A DNA stretch of 27,332 bases from Clostridiales bacterium UBA3953 (GCA_002385415.1 DGDL01000058.1:1-27332), one strand, 5' to 3'; shown: positions 1 to 8,086, counted from the first letter of the stretch. The notes: generated by a model not told the origin, from the sequence alone. Translations and numbers: made by a program.

Positions 1-1170
1 AGATGTGGTGGAACCAATGCCCATGACCTCTCCGGTCGCCTTCATCTGGGTGCCGAGCTTTCTTGAGGCGCCGACGAATTTGTCGAACGGCCACTTCGGG
101 AACTTGACGACGACGTAGTCAATCGCCGGCTCGAAGCAGGCGCTCGTCTTGCCCGTGACGGCGTTTTTGATCTCGCTCAGCGTATACCCCACGGCGATTT
201 TCGTGGCCACCTTGGCGATGGGGTAGCCCGTCGCCTTCGAGGCGAGCGCCGAGGAGCGGGACACGCGGGGGTTGACCTCGATGACGTAGTAGTCGAAGCT
301 CGTGGGGCTCAGGGCGAACTGGACGTTGCAGCCGCCTTCGACCTTGAGGGCGCGGATAATGTCGATGGCCGCCTTGCGGAGCATCTGGTACTCCTTGTCC
401 GAAAGCGTCACCGCCGGGGCGACGACGATGCTGTCTCCCGTGTGGACGCCCACGGGGTCGAGGTTTTCCATCGAGCAGACGGTGATGACGTTGTCGAGCG
501 CGTCGCGCATGACCTCAAACTCGATTTCCTTCCAGCCGGCAACGCAGCGTTCGACAAGAATCTGTCCGATAGGCGAGGCTGCAAGTCCGCTTGCCGCGAC
601 CTCCGTCAGCTCGGCACGGCTGTAGGCAATGCCGCCGCCGCTGCCGCCGAGCGTGAACGCCGGCCGGACTATAACGGGAAAGCCGCTTTCCTCGGCAAAA
701 TCGTATGCCTCCTCCATGCTGGTCGCGATGACGGAGGGGATAACAGGCTGTCCGATGGACTGCATGGTCTCTTTGAACAGCTTGCGGTCCTCGGCTTTGT
801 CTATGGTTTCCGGCGAGCTGCCGAGCAGCCGCACGCCGTATTTCTCGAGCACGCCGGAGCGAGCAAGCTGCATGCAAAGTGTGAGACCCGTCTGGCCGCC
901 CATTCCGGACAGGATGCTGTCCGGCCGCTCTTTTTCTATAATCCTGCGCACTGTGGCAAGTGTTAGCGGTTCGATGTATATTTTGTCGGCCATGACGCTG
1001 TCGGTCATGATTGTTGCGGGGTTGGAGTTGACAAGGACAATCTCCACGCCTTCCTCACGCAGCACGCGGCAGGCCTGTGTACCCGCATAGTCAAACTCGG
1101 CCGCCTGTCCGATGGCAATGGGCCCCGAGCCTATAAGCATTACTTTCTTGATGGATTTATCTCTCGGCAC
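1..1170 (-). CDS. carB: Carbamoyl-phosphate synthase large subunit, N-terminal part (partial)
   Basis: Synthesises carbamoyl phosphate from bicarbonate, ATP and ammonia supplied by CarA, feeding pyrimidine and arginine synthesis. About 390 codons are visible, covering the first (carboxyphosphate) ATP-grasp half; the family is about 1070 residues, so the rest lies beyond the left edge. The start of the protein reads IKKVMLIGSGPIAIGQAAEF, the canonical CarB opening, followed by NSNPATIMTD, the glycine-rich loop TLGGSGGG and EVNPRVSRSSALASKATGYP. I place the start at a GTG (1168-1170), which gives the usual N-terminus VPRDKSIKKV and overlaps the end of carA by 14 bases, implying translational coupling. 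The frame is open to position 1 and nothing looks broken. Confidence 0.96.
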   Translation of the reverse strand, partial: MPRDKSIKKVMLIGSGPIAIGQAAEFDYAGTQACRVLREEGVEIVLVNSNPATIMTDSVMADKIYIEPLTLATVRRIIEKERPDSILSGMGGQTGLTLCMQLARSGVLEKYGVRLLGSSPETIDKAEDRKLFKETMQSIGQPVIPSVIATSMEEAYDFAEESGFPVIVRPAFTLGGSGGGIAYSRAELTEVAASGLAASPIGQILVERCVAGWKEIEFEVMRDALDNVITVCSMENLDPVGVHTGDSIVVAPAVTLSDKEYQMLRKAAIDIIRALKVEGGCNVQFALSPTSFDYYVIEVNPRVSRSSALASKATGYPIAKVATKIAVGYTLSEIKNAVTGKTSACFEPAIDYVVVKFPKWPFDKFVGASRKLGTQMKATGEVMGIGSTTS

Positions 1171-2239
1171 TTTTGTACTCCCCCATGAGCTTCACAAATT
1201 CGTCGAAAAGGAACGAGGTGTCACGCGGCCCCCCGCAGCCTTCGGGATGAAACTGCACCGAAAAAGTTCGTTTCCGCTTATACTGCAGTCCCTCGATTGT
1301 GCCGTCATTTACGTTAACAAAGCGAACTTGTGCTATCTCGGGAGCCACACTGTCGCCGGTGACCACATAGCCGTGGTTTTGCGTGGTCATATATGTGCGG
1401 CCGGTGACAACGTCTTTGGCCGGTTGGTTTGCGCCGCGGTGCCCGAATTTGAGCTTTTCAGTAGAAAAGCCGGCTGCAAGCGCTAAAATCAAATGCCCGA
1501 GGCAAATTCCGAACATAGGTATATCTGTATCAAAAAACAGCCTTTGCATGTTGGCAATTGGTATGGTGTTATCCGCAGGATTGCCGGGGCCGTTTGACAG
1601 CACTATGCCGTCCGGCCGGGATGCGGCTATATTTTCGGCGGATGTATCGTACGGGAATATGGTAACGCTGCAACCTCTTTCCTCAAGCTCGCGGCGGATA
1701 TTTTCTTTATACCCGTAATCGAGCATGGCGACTTTAAAATTGCCGCCGCGTCCGGGAACAGGCGAGGCGACCGAAACGTTTTTAAGGGCGTCTTTGATTT
1801 TATGTTCCGCAATATCCGGAGTATATTCAGGGGTATAAGATATGCGCCCGTTCATCGTCCCGCGCGAGCGTAAATGAAGCGTCAGCCTGCGCGTGTCGAT
1901 GCCATAGATTCCGGGCACGCCCTGCTCGCGCAAAAAGTCGTCGAGTTTGCCTTTGCAGCGGAAGTTTGAGGGAGCCGTGCATAAATCGCTGACAACGTAG
2001 CCCACCGCACTGATTTTCTGCCCCTCAAAATCTTCGGGTATAACCCCATAATTCCCGATAAGCGGGAATGTTTGCGTTATGATTTGTCCATAGTAGCTTT
2101 TGTCGGTCAGCGTTTCAAGATAACCTGTCATAGCGGTTGTAAACACGACTTCGCCGGTCGTTTCCTTCTCCGCGCCGAAGGCATAACCTTCAAGGCACAG
2201 GCCATCTTCAAGTATAAGGTATGCTTTCTTTTCAGCCAT
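1157..2239 (-). CDS. carA: Carbamoyl-phosphate synthase small (glutaminase) subunit
   Basis: Class I glutamine amidotransferase subunit that hydrolyses glutamine and channels ammonia to CarB. It is 360 residues, normal for the family. The N-terminal CPSase domain (LILEDGLCLEGYAFG, then FTTAMTGYLETLTDKSYYGQ) is followed by the amidotransferase domain with LSNGPGNP, the nucleophile in FGICLGH (Cys246), QNHGYVV, and the His331/Glu333 pair in QFHPEG. The residue four after the catalytic Cys, normally Gln (CLGHQ), is Leu250 here. An in-frame TTG two codons upstream (2245) extends the frame, but the ATG at 2239 gives the expected start MAEKKAYLILEDG. It lies 40 bases after purF and overlaps carB, so the three genes are probably one transcript. 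Confidence 0.96.
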   Translation of the reverse strand: MAEKKAYLILEDGLCLEGYAFGAEKETTGEVVFTTAMTGYLETLTDKSYYGQIITQTFPLIGNYGVIPEDFEGQKISAVGYVVSDLCTAPSNFRCKGKLDDFLREQGVPGIYGIDTRRLTLHLRSRGTMNGRISYTPEYTPDIAEHKIKDALKNVSVASPVPGRGGNFKVAMLDYGYKENIRRELEERGCSVTIFPYDTSAENIAASRPDGIVLSNGPGNPADNTIPIANMQRLFFDTDIPMFGICLGHLILALAAGFSTEKLKFGHRGANQPAKDVVTGRTYMTTQNHGYVVTGDSVAPEIAQVRFVNVNDGTIEGLQYKRKRTFSVQFHPEGCGGPRDTSFLFDEFVKLMGEYKSAER

Positions 2240-2279
2240 ATACAATCTGCTTTCGATTCTCCGTTTTGGTTTACCGCTA

Positions 2280-3698
2280 TCAGCCGCGACGGCGGACGAA
2301 ACACTGCTTACAGAAGTATTCCGAAGGTTTTCCTTTTCCGCAGGCGTCTACAAGCCCCTGCACGCTGATATAGCCAAGGCTGTCGGCTCCGATTTTATCG
2401 CGGATCTGTTCTGTTGTAAGGTGATTTGCTATCAAAGCGTCTTCGCTTGCAATGTCGGTGCCGTATAGGCACACGTGCCTGAACGGCGGCGACGAAATGC
2501 GCAGATGCACTTCCTTTGCCCCGACTTCGCGCAGCGAGGTGACAATCTTTTCGCTTGTCGTGCCCCGCACAATCGAATCGTCCACAAGTACGACCCGTTT
2601 GCCTTCGATGTTTGCCCGCAGCGGGTTGAGTTTCAGCTTAACTATTTTTTTTCGCTGTGCTTGAGTGGGGTATATAAAACTTCTGCCAAGATAACGGTTT
2701 TTGACAAAACCGGTAACAAGCGGCAGTCCGCTTTCCGCAGCAAATCCGGCCGCAGCCTCAAGTCCGGAGTCGGGCACTCCGCAAACAACATCGGCTTCGG
2801 CCGGATGCTCGCGCGCGAGCGTGCGTCCCATATTAAATCTTGCCTCGTATACGGACACGCCGTCTATAATTGAGTCGGGGCGGGCGAAATAGACATACTC
2901 GAAAATGCAAAGTCCGTTATCCGGGGTGCGCTTATCAAGCACTATTTCAGAAACTGACAGCTTGCCGTCCTCGAAAATGACAAGCTCGCCCGGCGCGATG
3001 TCGCGGAGGAATTTAAAATCTATTGCGTCAAGTGCACAGCTTTCGGATGCAACCGCTATGCCGTTTTCGCCCGTGCCGATGCACAGCGGCCTGAACCCGT
3101 CGGCGTCGCGTACCGCGACAATCCTGCCGTCGCCGCACAAAATGACAAGCGAAAATGCGCCGCGAAGCTCGGACACCGCTTTCTTTACGCCCGCTCTTAT
3201 ATCGCCGAGCGTTACGGTATAATAGGCAACGAGCGACGAGATAACCTCGCTGTCGCTGGTGGCCTCGAAACGGACACCGAGTTTGCGCAGCCATTCGCGC
3301 AGCTCGTCAGCGTTTGTGATATTGCCGTTGTGAGCCGCAGCAAGCCGTCCCGTAAGGTATTCGGTGACGAAAGGCTGAACATTGCATTCATTTTTGCTGC
3401 CTGATGTTGAATAGCGGTTGTGACCCAGCGCCGACGAGCTTTTCGGGAGTTGGGAAAGCCCGCCGCTGCCAAACACGTCGCCGACAAGTCCCATTCCCTT
3501 GTTCAGGGCTATTTGATTGTCGACGGTAACGGCAATTCCGGTGCCTTCCTGTCCCCTGTGCTGCATAGAGAGAAGCGCGTTGTAGGTAAGTCCCGCAGCT
3601 TCATAGCTGCCGGAGAGACATACCCCGAAAACTGCGCACTCTTCATGCGGTTTATCATCGAATCTGTCGCAGGGCCGGTGCCTGCAAATATGCTGCAT
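2280..3698 (-). CDS. purF: Amidophosphoribosyltransferase (Fe-S type)
   Basis: First committed step of purine synthesis: PRPP plus glutamine to phosphoribosylamine. It is 472 residues. A 20-residue propeptide precedes Cys21 (PHEECAVFG), the expected N-terminal nucleophile of this Ntn-hydrolase. The glutaminase domain shows MQHRGQEGTGI, GHNRYSTSGS and AAHNGNITNA. The phosphoribosyltransferase half carries the PRPP loop VVLVDDSIVRGTT (369-381). Cys264, Cys410, Cys463 and Cys466 fall where the Bacillus-type enzyme binds its oxygen-sensitive [4Fe-4S] cluster. The ATG at 3698 has a GGGAG ribosome site. The nearest good promoter is about 390 bases upstream, on the far side of a gene relic. It is grouped with carAB, another glutamine-dependent enzyme. 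Confidence 0.95.
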   Translation of the reverse strand: MQHICRHRPCDRFDDKPHEECAVFGVCLSGSYEAAGLTYNALLSMQHRGQEGTGIAVTVDNQIALNKGMGLVGDVFGSGGLSQLPKSSSALGHNRYSTSGSKNECNVQPFVTEYLTGRLAAAHNGNITNADELREWLRKLGVRFEATSDSEVISSLVAYYTVTLGDIRAGVKKAVSELRGAFSLVILCGDGRIVAVRDADGFRPLCIGTGENGIAVASESCALDAIDFKFLRDIAPGELVIFEDGKLSVSEIVLDKRTPDNGLCIFEYVYFARPDSIIDGVSVYEARFNMGRTLAREHPAEADVVCGVPDSGLEAAAGFAAESGLPLVTGFVKNRYLGRSFIYPTQAQRKKIVKLKLNPLRANIEGKRVVLVDDSIVRGTTSEKIVTSLREVGAKEVHLRISSPPFRHVCLYGTDIASEDALIANHLTTEQIRDKIGADSLGYISVQGLVDACGKGKPSEYFCKQCFVRRRG

Positions 3699-3826
3699 AT
3701 ATGTCGTTTCTCCCGGATTTATTGGATTTGGTATATTCTAATAATTTTTATTGCAGCCTCCCGTGTTTGCGTGCCGATGCCATGCTCGGCGGTGGCTGTG
3801 CGGCCGCGAGATGGTGCTCGGCCATT

Positions 3827-4061
3827 TCATTTAACCGCGCCGCCGGTGGTATCGCCATGCACAACGATACGGCCGGCGCATGTCATATCGCCGACCTGGT
3901 CATGAGCATTGCCAAACCCCTTTATATTGGGACCTTTGAGATAGCGTTGCCCGGCGTGCTGCAATGCCGCGCGAGCGTTACAATGCTGTATTGTCAGCCT
4001 GTGTAGCTATCACTCAATCGGTTCGGCGGCGCAAATCAAGGTGTGTCGCATTAAAGTCGAG
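3827..4061 (-). pseudogene. Relic of a GXGXG (glutamate-synthase-like) gene
   Basis: No intact gene exists here, but minus-strand translation shows a degraded protein. In 4061-4017 the frame reads LDFNATHLDLRRRTD then a stop, then VIATQADNTAL. In another frame, 4006-3827, with no start codon, it reads GQRYLKGPNIKGFGNAHDQV followed by GDMTCAGRIVVHGDTTGGAV and a stop. This resembles the opening of stand-alone GXGXG subunits related to the glutamate synthase C-terminal domain, as I remember their typical form (ID..G.HYRELN.., then NGQRYI, then NAQD.VGDTMN.G.IVVHGDAGD). The frame changes, stops and apparent internal deletion mark it as dead. It lies inside the purF leader, downstream of an intact promoter. 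The recognition is from memory, without an alignment. Confidence 0.5.
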
Positions 4062-4084
4062 CGTGTGATTTATTTATTATAGTA

Positions 4085-4112
4085 ATTATACCACACCTTT
4101 GGGCATTTTCAA
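4085..4112 (-). promoter_or_regulatory. Promoter for the purF-carAB unit
   Basis: On the minus strand, TTGAAA (4112-4107) and TATAAT (4090-4085) are separated by 16 bases, predicting a transcript start near 4078. The purF start is about 380 bases further on, giving an unusually long leader that contains the GXGXG relic. The promoter may originally have served that gene. Confidence 0.6.
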
Positions 4113-4543
4113 TCGGTTTTTCCCGAAAAGACAATGGGAGACATGCATTTTTATCAGGCGGATATTTGCCTTGTTGAGCGGCTCCAAATTCAAATGAAAT
4201 TATCCGCGCGCCATGTCGAAGCCAATTATCACTGGCGTATATAGCTTTTCAGGCTGCCACCGGTATGGATCGGCCGGTATATGCGACCGCTTTTGTTTGC
4301 TGTTTCAAAGCTGCCGATCGAAATAACACCACTGATTATAACATATTTAGGTGTCATTTTCAATCCCTCACTTTATTTGATATAGATGAATTTTGACAGG
4401 ATCAGCACCCTTATTTTGTCTGCAAGCTGCAGGAAACGGATTGGCATGCTTGCAATTATCACAAAAATCGGCGCTGTTTTGTCTGATAATATTGACGAAG
4501 CTGCAAAATCCATAAAAATGCCATTCAATTTGTAAAAAATATA
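4113..4543. other. Mostly featureless purF/glnN intergenic region
   Basis: Of the 962 bases between purF and glnN, this AT-rich stretch has no convincing gene apart from the small ORF at 4229-4357. Frames on both strands are broken. No tRNA, riboswitch or IS ends were recognised. Confidence 0.5.
4229..4357 (-). CDS. Possible 42-residue small ORF or gene relic
   Basis: A short minus-strand frame with a GAGGG ribosome site 8 bases before its ATG and two stops at its end. It begins MTPKYVIISG, which recalls the first residues of CTP synthase (PyrG, typically KYV..SGGVVSG.GKG), but the match ends there and the glycine-rich P-loop is missing. CTP synthase is also glutamine-dependent, so a decayed pyrG beside carAB, purF and a GXGXG relic would make sense, but nine residues are not proof. 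The rest, SGRIYRPIHTGGSLKSYIRQ, I do not recognise. Chance is a serious alternative. Confidence 0.25.
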   Translation of the reverse strand: MTPKYVIISGVISIGSFETANKSGRIYRPIHTGGSLKSYIRQ

Positions 4544-4572
4544 TTGACAAATAAGCTGTGCGATATTATAAT
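4544..4572 (+). promoter_or_regulatory. Consensus sigma-A promoter for glnN
   Basis: TTGACA (4544-4549) and TATAAT (4567-4572), both exact, are separated by exactly 17 bases. The predicted start is near 4579, about 80 bases before the glnN ATG. A promoter this strong on a nitrogen-assimilation gene suggests that control acts after initiation, at the hairpin that follows, or through a repressor. Confidence 0.85.
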
Positions 4573-4592
4573 AATGTTGTAATACGGCAACG

Positions 4593-4627
4593 GCGCCGCA
4601 GATAAGTTGTCTGCGGCGCTTTATTTT
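4593..4627 (+). terminator. Leader hairpin with U-tract (probable attenuator) before glnN
   Basis: GCGCCGCAGA (4593-4602) pairs perfectly with TCTGCGGCGC (4610-4619) around a 7-base loop, TAAGTTG, and is followed by TTTATTTT (4620-4627). It sits only about 14 bases after the predicted transcript start and 34 bases before the glnN ATG, so it should block glnN unless antitermination occurs. Clostridial nitrogen genes are known targets of ANTAR-type RNA-binding antiterminators, but I could not find the paired second hairpin of that motif. It could instead be a stabilising 5' hairpin. Confidence 0.6.
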
Positions 4628-4660
4628 GTAAGCTACTTATGGCTTTAGGAGGCTCCTTTT

Positions 4661-6757
4661 ATGAAAAAGCTCCCCGAGTATTTCGGCTCGCTTGTATTTG
4701 GCCCGACGGTGATGAGAGAGCGCCTGCCTGCGGAAACCTATAATTCATTGATGCGCACCATAAACGAAGGCAAGGACCTTGACATAGAAGTTGCTAATGT
4801 AGTCGCGAACGCGATGAAAGAGTGGGCTATCGAGCATGGCGCCACGCATTACACGCACTGGTTCCAGCCGATGACCGGTATAACCGCGGAAAAGCATGAC
4901 AGCTTTATCTCCCCGACACCTGACGGCAAAGTTATAATGGAGTTTTCGGGTAAACAGCTTGTCCGCGGCGAGCCCGACGCGTCGTCTTTCCCCTCCGGTG
5001 GACTTCGTGCCACATTTGAGGCGCGCGGATATACGGCTTGGGACCCCACCTCTTATGCATTCATAAAGGGTAATACCCTCTGTATACCGACCGCGTTTTG
5101 TTCGTATGGCGGACATGCACTCGACAAGAAAACGCCGCTGCTCCGCTCGATGGAGGCTTTGAACAAACAGGCTTTGCGCATACTCACGCTTTTTGGTCAC
5201 ACCGAAGTTTCGTATGTATATCCCACTGTCGGAGCAGAGCAGGAATACTTTCTCATCGACCGCGAAATGTACAACAAGCGGCCCGATTTGATTTTCACCG
5301 GTCGCACGCTTTTTGGTGCGCCCCCGCCCAAAGGTCAGGAGCTTGGAGACCACTATTTCGGTTCGATTAAACCGCGTGTCGCCGCATTTATGGAGGACCT
5401 CAACGAAGAGCTTTGGAAGCTCGGAATACTTGCCAAAACCGAACATAACGAAGTCGCCCCTTCACAACACGAGCTTGCCCCCATTCACACGACTGTGAAT
5501 GTTGCCACCGACCACAACCAGCTTACAATGGAGATAATGAAGCAGGTCGCGCTGCGCCACGGTCTGGTATGTTTGCTTCATGAAAAGCCGTTTGCCGGCG
5601 TGAACGGTTCGGGCAAGCATAACAACTGGTCGCTGAACACAAACACCGGTGTAAACCTGCTTTCCCCGGGCGAGACGCCGTATGAAAACGCGCAGTTTCT
5701 GCTATTTCTTGTCGCGGTTGTAAAGGCCGTCGACGATTATCAGGATTTGCTCCGGGTTTCGGTTGCCACAGCAAGCAACGACCTTCGTCTCGGCGGAAAT
5801 GAAGCGCCTCCCGCGATAATATCGGTATATCTCGGCAGCGAGCTTACCGCTATACTCGAATCGATTGAGCTTGGCATACCCTATAATGCGACCATAAAGG
5901 GGAAAATCCAGCTTGGCACATCGGTGCTTCCGCCGTTGCCGCTGGATACAACTGACCGCAACCGAACATCGCCCTTTGCATTTACAGGCAATAAATTTGA
6001 GTTCCGCATGCTCGGCTCGTCCGACAGCATAGCCTGTGCAAACATTATGCTCAACACCGCGGTTGCGGAGTCGCTGCGCCAGTTTGCCGACGTGCTCGAG
6101 GGTGCCTCCGACTTCAAAGCTGCACTCAACGATTTGATTAGGGACACATTTAGCAAGCATAAACGGATTATATTCAACGGCAACGGCTATGACGATGCCT
6201 GGGTAAAGGAGGCAGTCGAAAACCGCGGTCTGCTCAATCTTAAGACCACGCCCGACTGCATGCCATATCTGATAAGCAAAAAGAATCTTGACATGCTTGT
6301 ATCGCACAATGTCTATTCGTCCGAAGAGCTGCACTCGAGATATGAAATCCTGCTCACAAACTACTGCAAGGTGATAAAAATCGAGGCGCTTACAATGCTC
6401 GATATGACGCGCAGGCACATTCTTCCGGCAATCGGAGCTTATGTTTCCGAGATTGCATCCATGGCGGCCGCGAAAATGGCGGTGTCGGGAAATATCGACT
6501 GCAGCTATGAAAAAAGTCTGCTTGAGAGGCTTTCAGCACTTATGAGCATAATTTCGTCGAGAGCGGAGGAGCTCGAGGAAAAAGTAAACAAAGTTCACGG
6601 TATACAGGACGTGACCGAACAGTCGTATGGCTACCGGGACCTTGTCATACCAAAGATGAGCGAGCTGCGCGCCGCAGTCGATGAGGCGGAGCTTATCACA
6701 GCCGAAAAACACTGGCCGTTCCCCTCTTACGGAGACCTGCTTTACAGTGTGAGATAG
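4661..6757 (+). CDS. glnN: Glutamine synthetase type III
   Basis: ATP-dependent synthesis of glutamine from glutamate and ammonia by the large (about 700-residue) GSIII form found in Clostridia, Bacteroidetes and cyanobacteria. At 698 residues it is full length. Landmarks are EYFGSLVFG near the N-terminus, which is GSIII-specific, the metal-binding GAEQEYF (191-197), EHNEVAPSQHELAP (261-274) and the ATP/glutamate segment NGSGKHNN (315-322). A helical C-terminal tail rich in Glu and Ala follows. The start has AGGAGG at 4647-4652, 8 bases before the ATG. The gene is divergent from purF-carAB, so glutamine production and three uses of glutamine lie side by side. Control is probably through the leader hairpin. 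Confidence 0.97.
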   Translation: MKKLPEYFGSLVFGPTVMRERLPAETYNSLMRTINEGKDLDIEVANVVANAMKEWAIEHGATHYTHWFQPMTGITAEKHDSFISPTPDGKVIMEFSGKQLVRGEPDASSFPSGGLRATFEARGYTAWDPTSYAFIKGNTLCIPTAFCSYGGHALDKKTPLLRSMEALNKQALRILTLFGHTEVSYVYPTVGAEQEYFLIDREMYNKRPDLIFTGRTLFGAPPPKGQELGDHYFGSIKPRVAAFMEDLNEELWKLGILAKTEHNEVAPSQHELAPIHTTVNVATDHNQLTMEIMKQVALRHGLVCLLHEKPFAGVNGSGKHNNWSLNTNTGVNLLSPGETPYENAQFLLFLVAVVKAVDDYQDLLRVSVATASNDLRLGGNEAPPAIISVYLGSELTAILESIELGIPYNATIKGKIQLGTSVLPPLPLDTTDRNRTSPFAFTGNKFEFRMLGSSDSIACANIMLNTAVAESLRQFADVLEGASDFKAALNDLIRDTFSKHKRIIFNGNGYDDAWVKEAVENRGLLNLKTTPDCMPYLISKKNLDMLVSHNVYSSEELHSRYEILLTNYCKVIKIEALTMLDMTRRHILPAIGAYVSEIASMAAAKMAVSGNIDCSYEKSLLERLSALMSIISSRAEELEEKVNKVHGIQDVTEQSYGYRDLVIPKMSELRAAVDEAELITAEKHWPFPSYGDLLYSVR

Positions 6758-7006
6758 GTGTATTTGGCCATGGCAAAAGAATACAAAAGTAAACCTGCAT
6801 GGCATGTTAAGCTGTAAATATTCCTCATGCATCCACGCAGCATAGTTTGCAGGCGGCAATATATTAAAATTGCCCGGCAAAAAAGCGGCTCTCAGGCGAA
6901 ATATCTGTGGAAAGCAATAATGTCGGAAAGGCGCAGCTCCTCTGAAGCGAGCTGTCTCCCACGCTCATGTGCTGCTGAACATTGTCGCAAATGTATTTTG
7001 GACATC
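6758..7006. other. Intergenic region after glnN, no gene seen
   Basis: Short frames only, none with a ribosome site. A 6-bp inverted repeat (CAGCTC at 6934-6939, GAGCTG at 6949-6954) has no U-tract, so no clear glnN terminator is visible. The CTCTCAGGCGAAA near 6890 resembles the 3' core of a glycine riboswitch, but the other conserved parts are absent. Confidence 0.5.
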
Positions 7007-7056
7007 AAAAAAGAACAGCCGTCCGTTGGGGTGAGCTATACCCCAAACGGACGGCT
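7007..7056 (-). terminator. Intrinsic terminator of the esterase gene
   Basis: An inverted repeat, AGCCGTCCGTTGGGG (7017-7031) against CCCCAAACGGACGGCT (7041-7056), has one unpaired base and a 9-base loop. On the minus strand it is followed by GTTCTTTTTT. It lies 44 bases after the esterase stop codon. Confidence 0.85.
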
Positions 7057-7100
7057 TAATTGCATTGGTGCAGCGCGAGGCATATCAAAAACGGGCGGTT

Positions 7101-8027
7101 TTATGCATATAACTTGAACCAGGCGCAGGCGAGCCGGATAAATTCGTAGTTGTATCCGTGGGCGCGTCCCGCCAACGAATAAAGCGCTTTGGTAGAGGGG
7201 AGTTTTTCGTAAAGCTGCTCGATTGTATCGGGCGGGCAGACGTCGTCGACGGTGCCGAGCGTGAGCAGTACAGGGAAGTCCATTCTGTCGGTGTAATTTA
7301 AGGTGTCGCAGTATCCGAGCCCGTGCCACAGCTTTTCGTGCGGTACGCCAAAATCAGGCTCGAACGCGCGGTTGAGGAAGGTGTATCCGCCTCGCTGCAA
7401 AACGAGCGGGATGTTTGTGAGATACGGCTGGTCGGCCGCGACGCAACGGGTACCGATACCGGCGAAAATTGAGCCGAGCAGCAGCGCCGTTCCGCCGCCT
7501 TGGCTTGTCCCGTAAAACGAGACCCGGTCTGGCAGCACCTGCGGCTGTGACCACGCCCACATAACCGCCGACGCGGCGTCGGCGAGCCAATAGCGGTATC
7601 CATTTTCGCCGCCCGAAATCATCGTATCTGGCAGGACTGGCCATTCGCCACGCTCGCCGCGCAGGCTGTCGTCAAAGCCCTCGGGCGTCCAGTATCCGAG
7701 CGGCGAGAGGCAGAGCACATTATAGCCCTCGGCGTTGACGTCGGGATGAACCGACAGTTCGGCGCCATAGCCGGGCAGATGCACCACAAGCGGCGCAGGG
7801 CCGCGAAGTGCAGGCTGCCAAATGCCGTAAAACGGGCGCCTGCCCGCCGGTGTGAATTTGACGAGCCTGTTTCCGCTCATGTGAAATGCGCCAAAATTGT
7901 TGCGATAACCGTTGTCCGCGAGCACCTCGGCACGGCCGGCATTGGCTTTCGCGTCCTCTAAAATATCCGAAATCCACTTATCTCTTTGGGCCTTGTCGGG
8001 GTAATATTCGTATGGCGACCCTTTCAT
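7101..8027 (-). CDS. Acetyl xylan esterase / cephalosporin-C deacetylase-like hydrolase (CE7-like)
   Basis: Alpha/beta-hydrolase of 308 residues resembling the CE7 acetyl-esterases, which remove acetyl groups from xylo-oligosaccharides and other small acetylated compounds. Features are the oxyanion-region segment HLPGYGAE (83-90), the nucleophile elbow GTSQGGG with Ser175, the acid loop TVDDVCPP with Asp261 as the likely acid, and His290 in AHGYNYEF, a complete catalytic triad. There is no signal peptide, so it should be cytoplasmic and act on imported sugars. The ATG has GGAGGT 9 bases upstream. It is transcribed alone between its own promoter and terminator. The natural substrate cannot be read from the sequence. 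Confidence 0.88.
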   Translation of the reverse strand: MKGSPYEYYPDKAQRDKWISDILEDAKANAGRAEVLADNGYRNNFGAFHMSGNRLVKFTPAGRRPFYGIWQPALRGPAPLVVHLPGYGAELSVHPDVNAEGYNVLCLSPLGYWTPEGFDDSLRGERGEWPVLPDTMISGGENGYRYWLADAASAVMWAWSQPQVLPDRVSFYGTSQGGGTALLLGSIFAGIGTRCVAADQPYLTNIPLVLQRGGYTFLNRAFEPDFGVPHEKLWHGLGYCDTLNYTDRMDFPVLLTLGTVDDVCPPDTIEQLYEKLPSTKALYSLAGRAHGYNYEFIRLACAWFKLYA

Positions 8028-8086
8028 TGCGCACGCACCTCCGTCTGAATTTTGCCCGCTGTATGGCGGGTATTTTTAGCAAGTGC

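Noticed and set aside
3699..4084. A purine riboswitch in the long purF leader
   Set aside because: The conserved purine-aptamer core and its paired loops were not found. The leader reads instead as coding relic.
4368..4550. A 60-codon minus-strand frame upstream of the small ORF at 4229-4357
   Set aside because: It starts at TTG without a ribosome site, its sequence fits no family, and it overlaps the glnN promoter.
6880..6915. CTCTCAGGCGAAA on the plus strand, resembling the 3' core of a glycine riboswitch
   Set aside because: The partner GGAGAG segment and the conserved GCCGAAGG loop are missing, and no plus-strand gene follows. At most it is a decayed copy.
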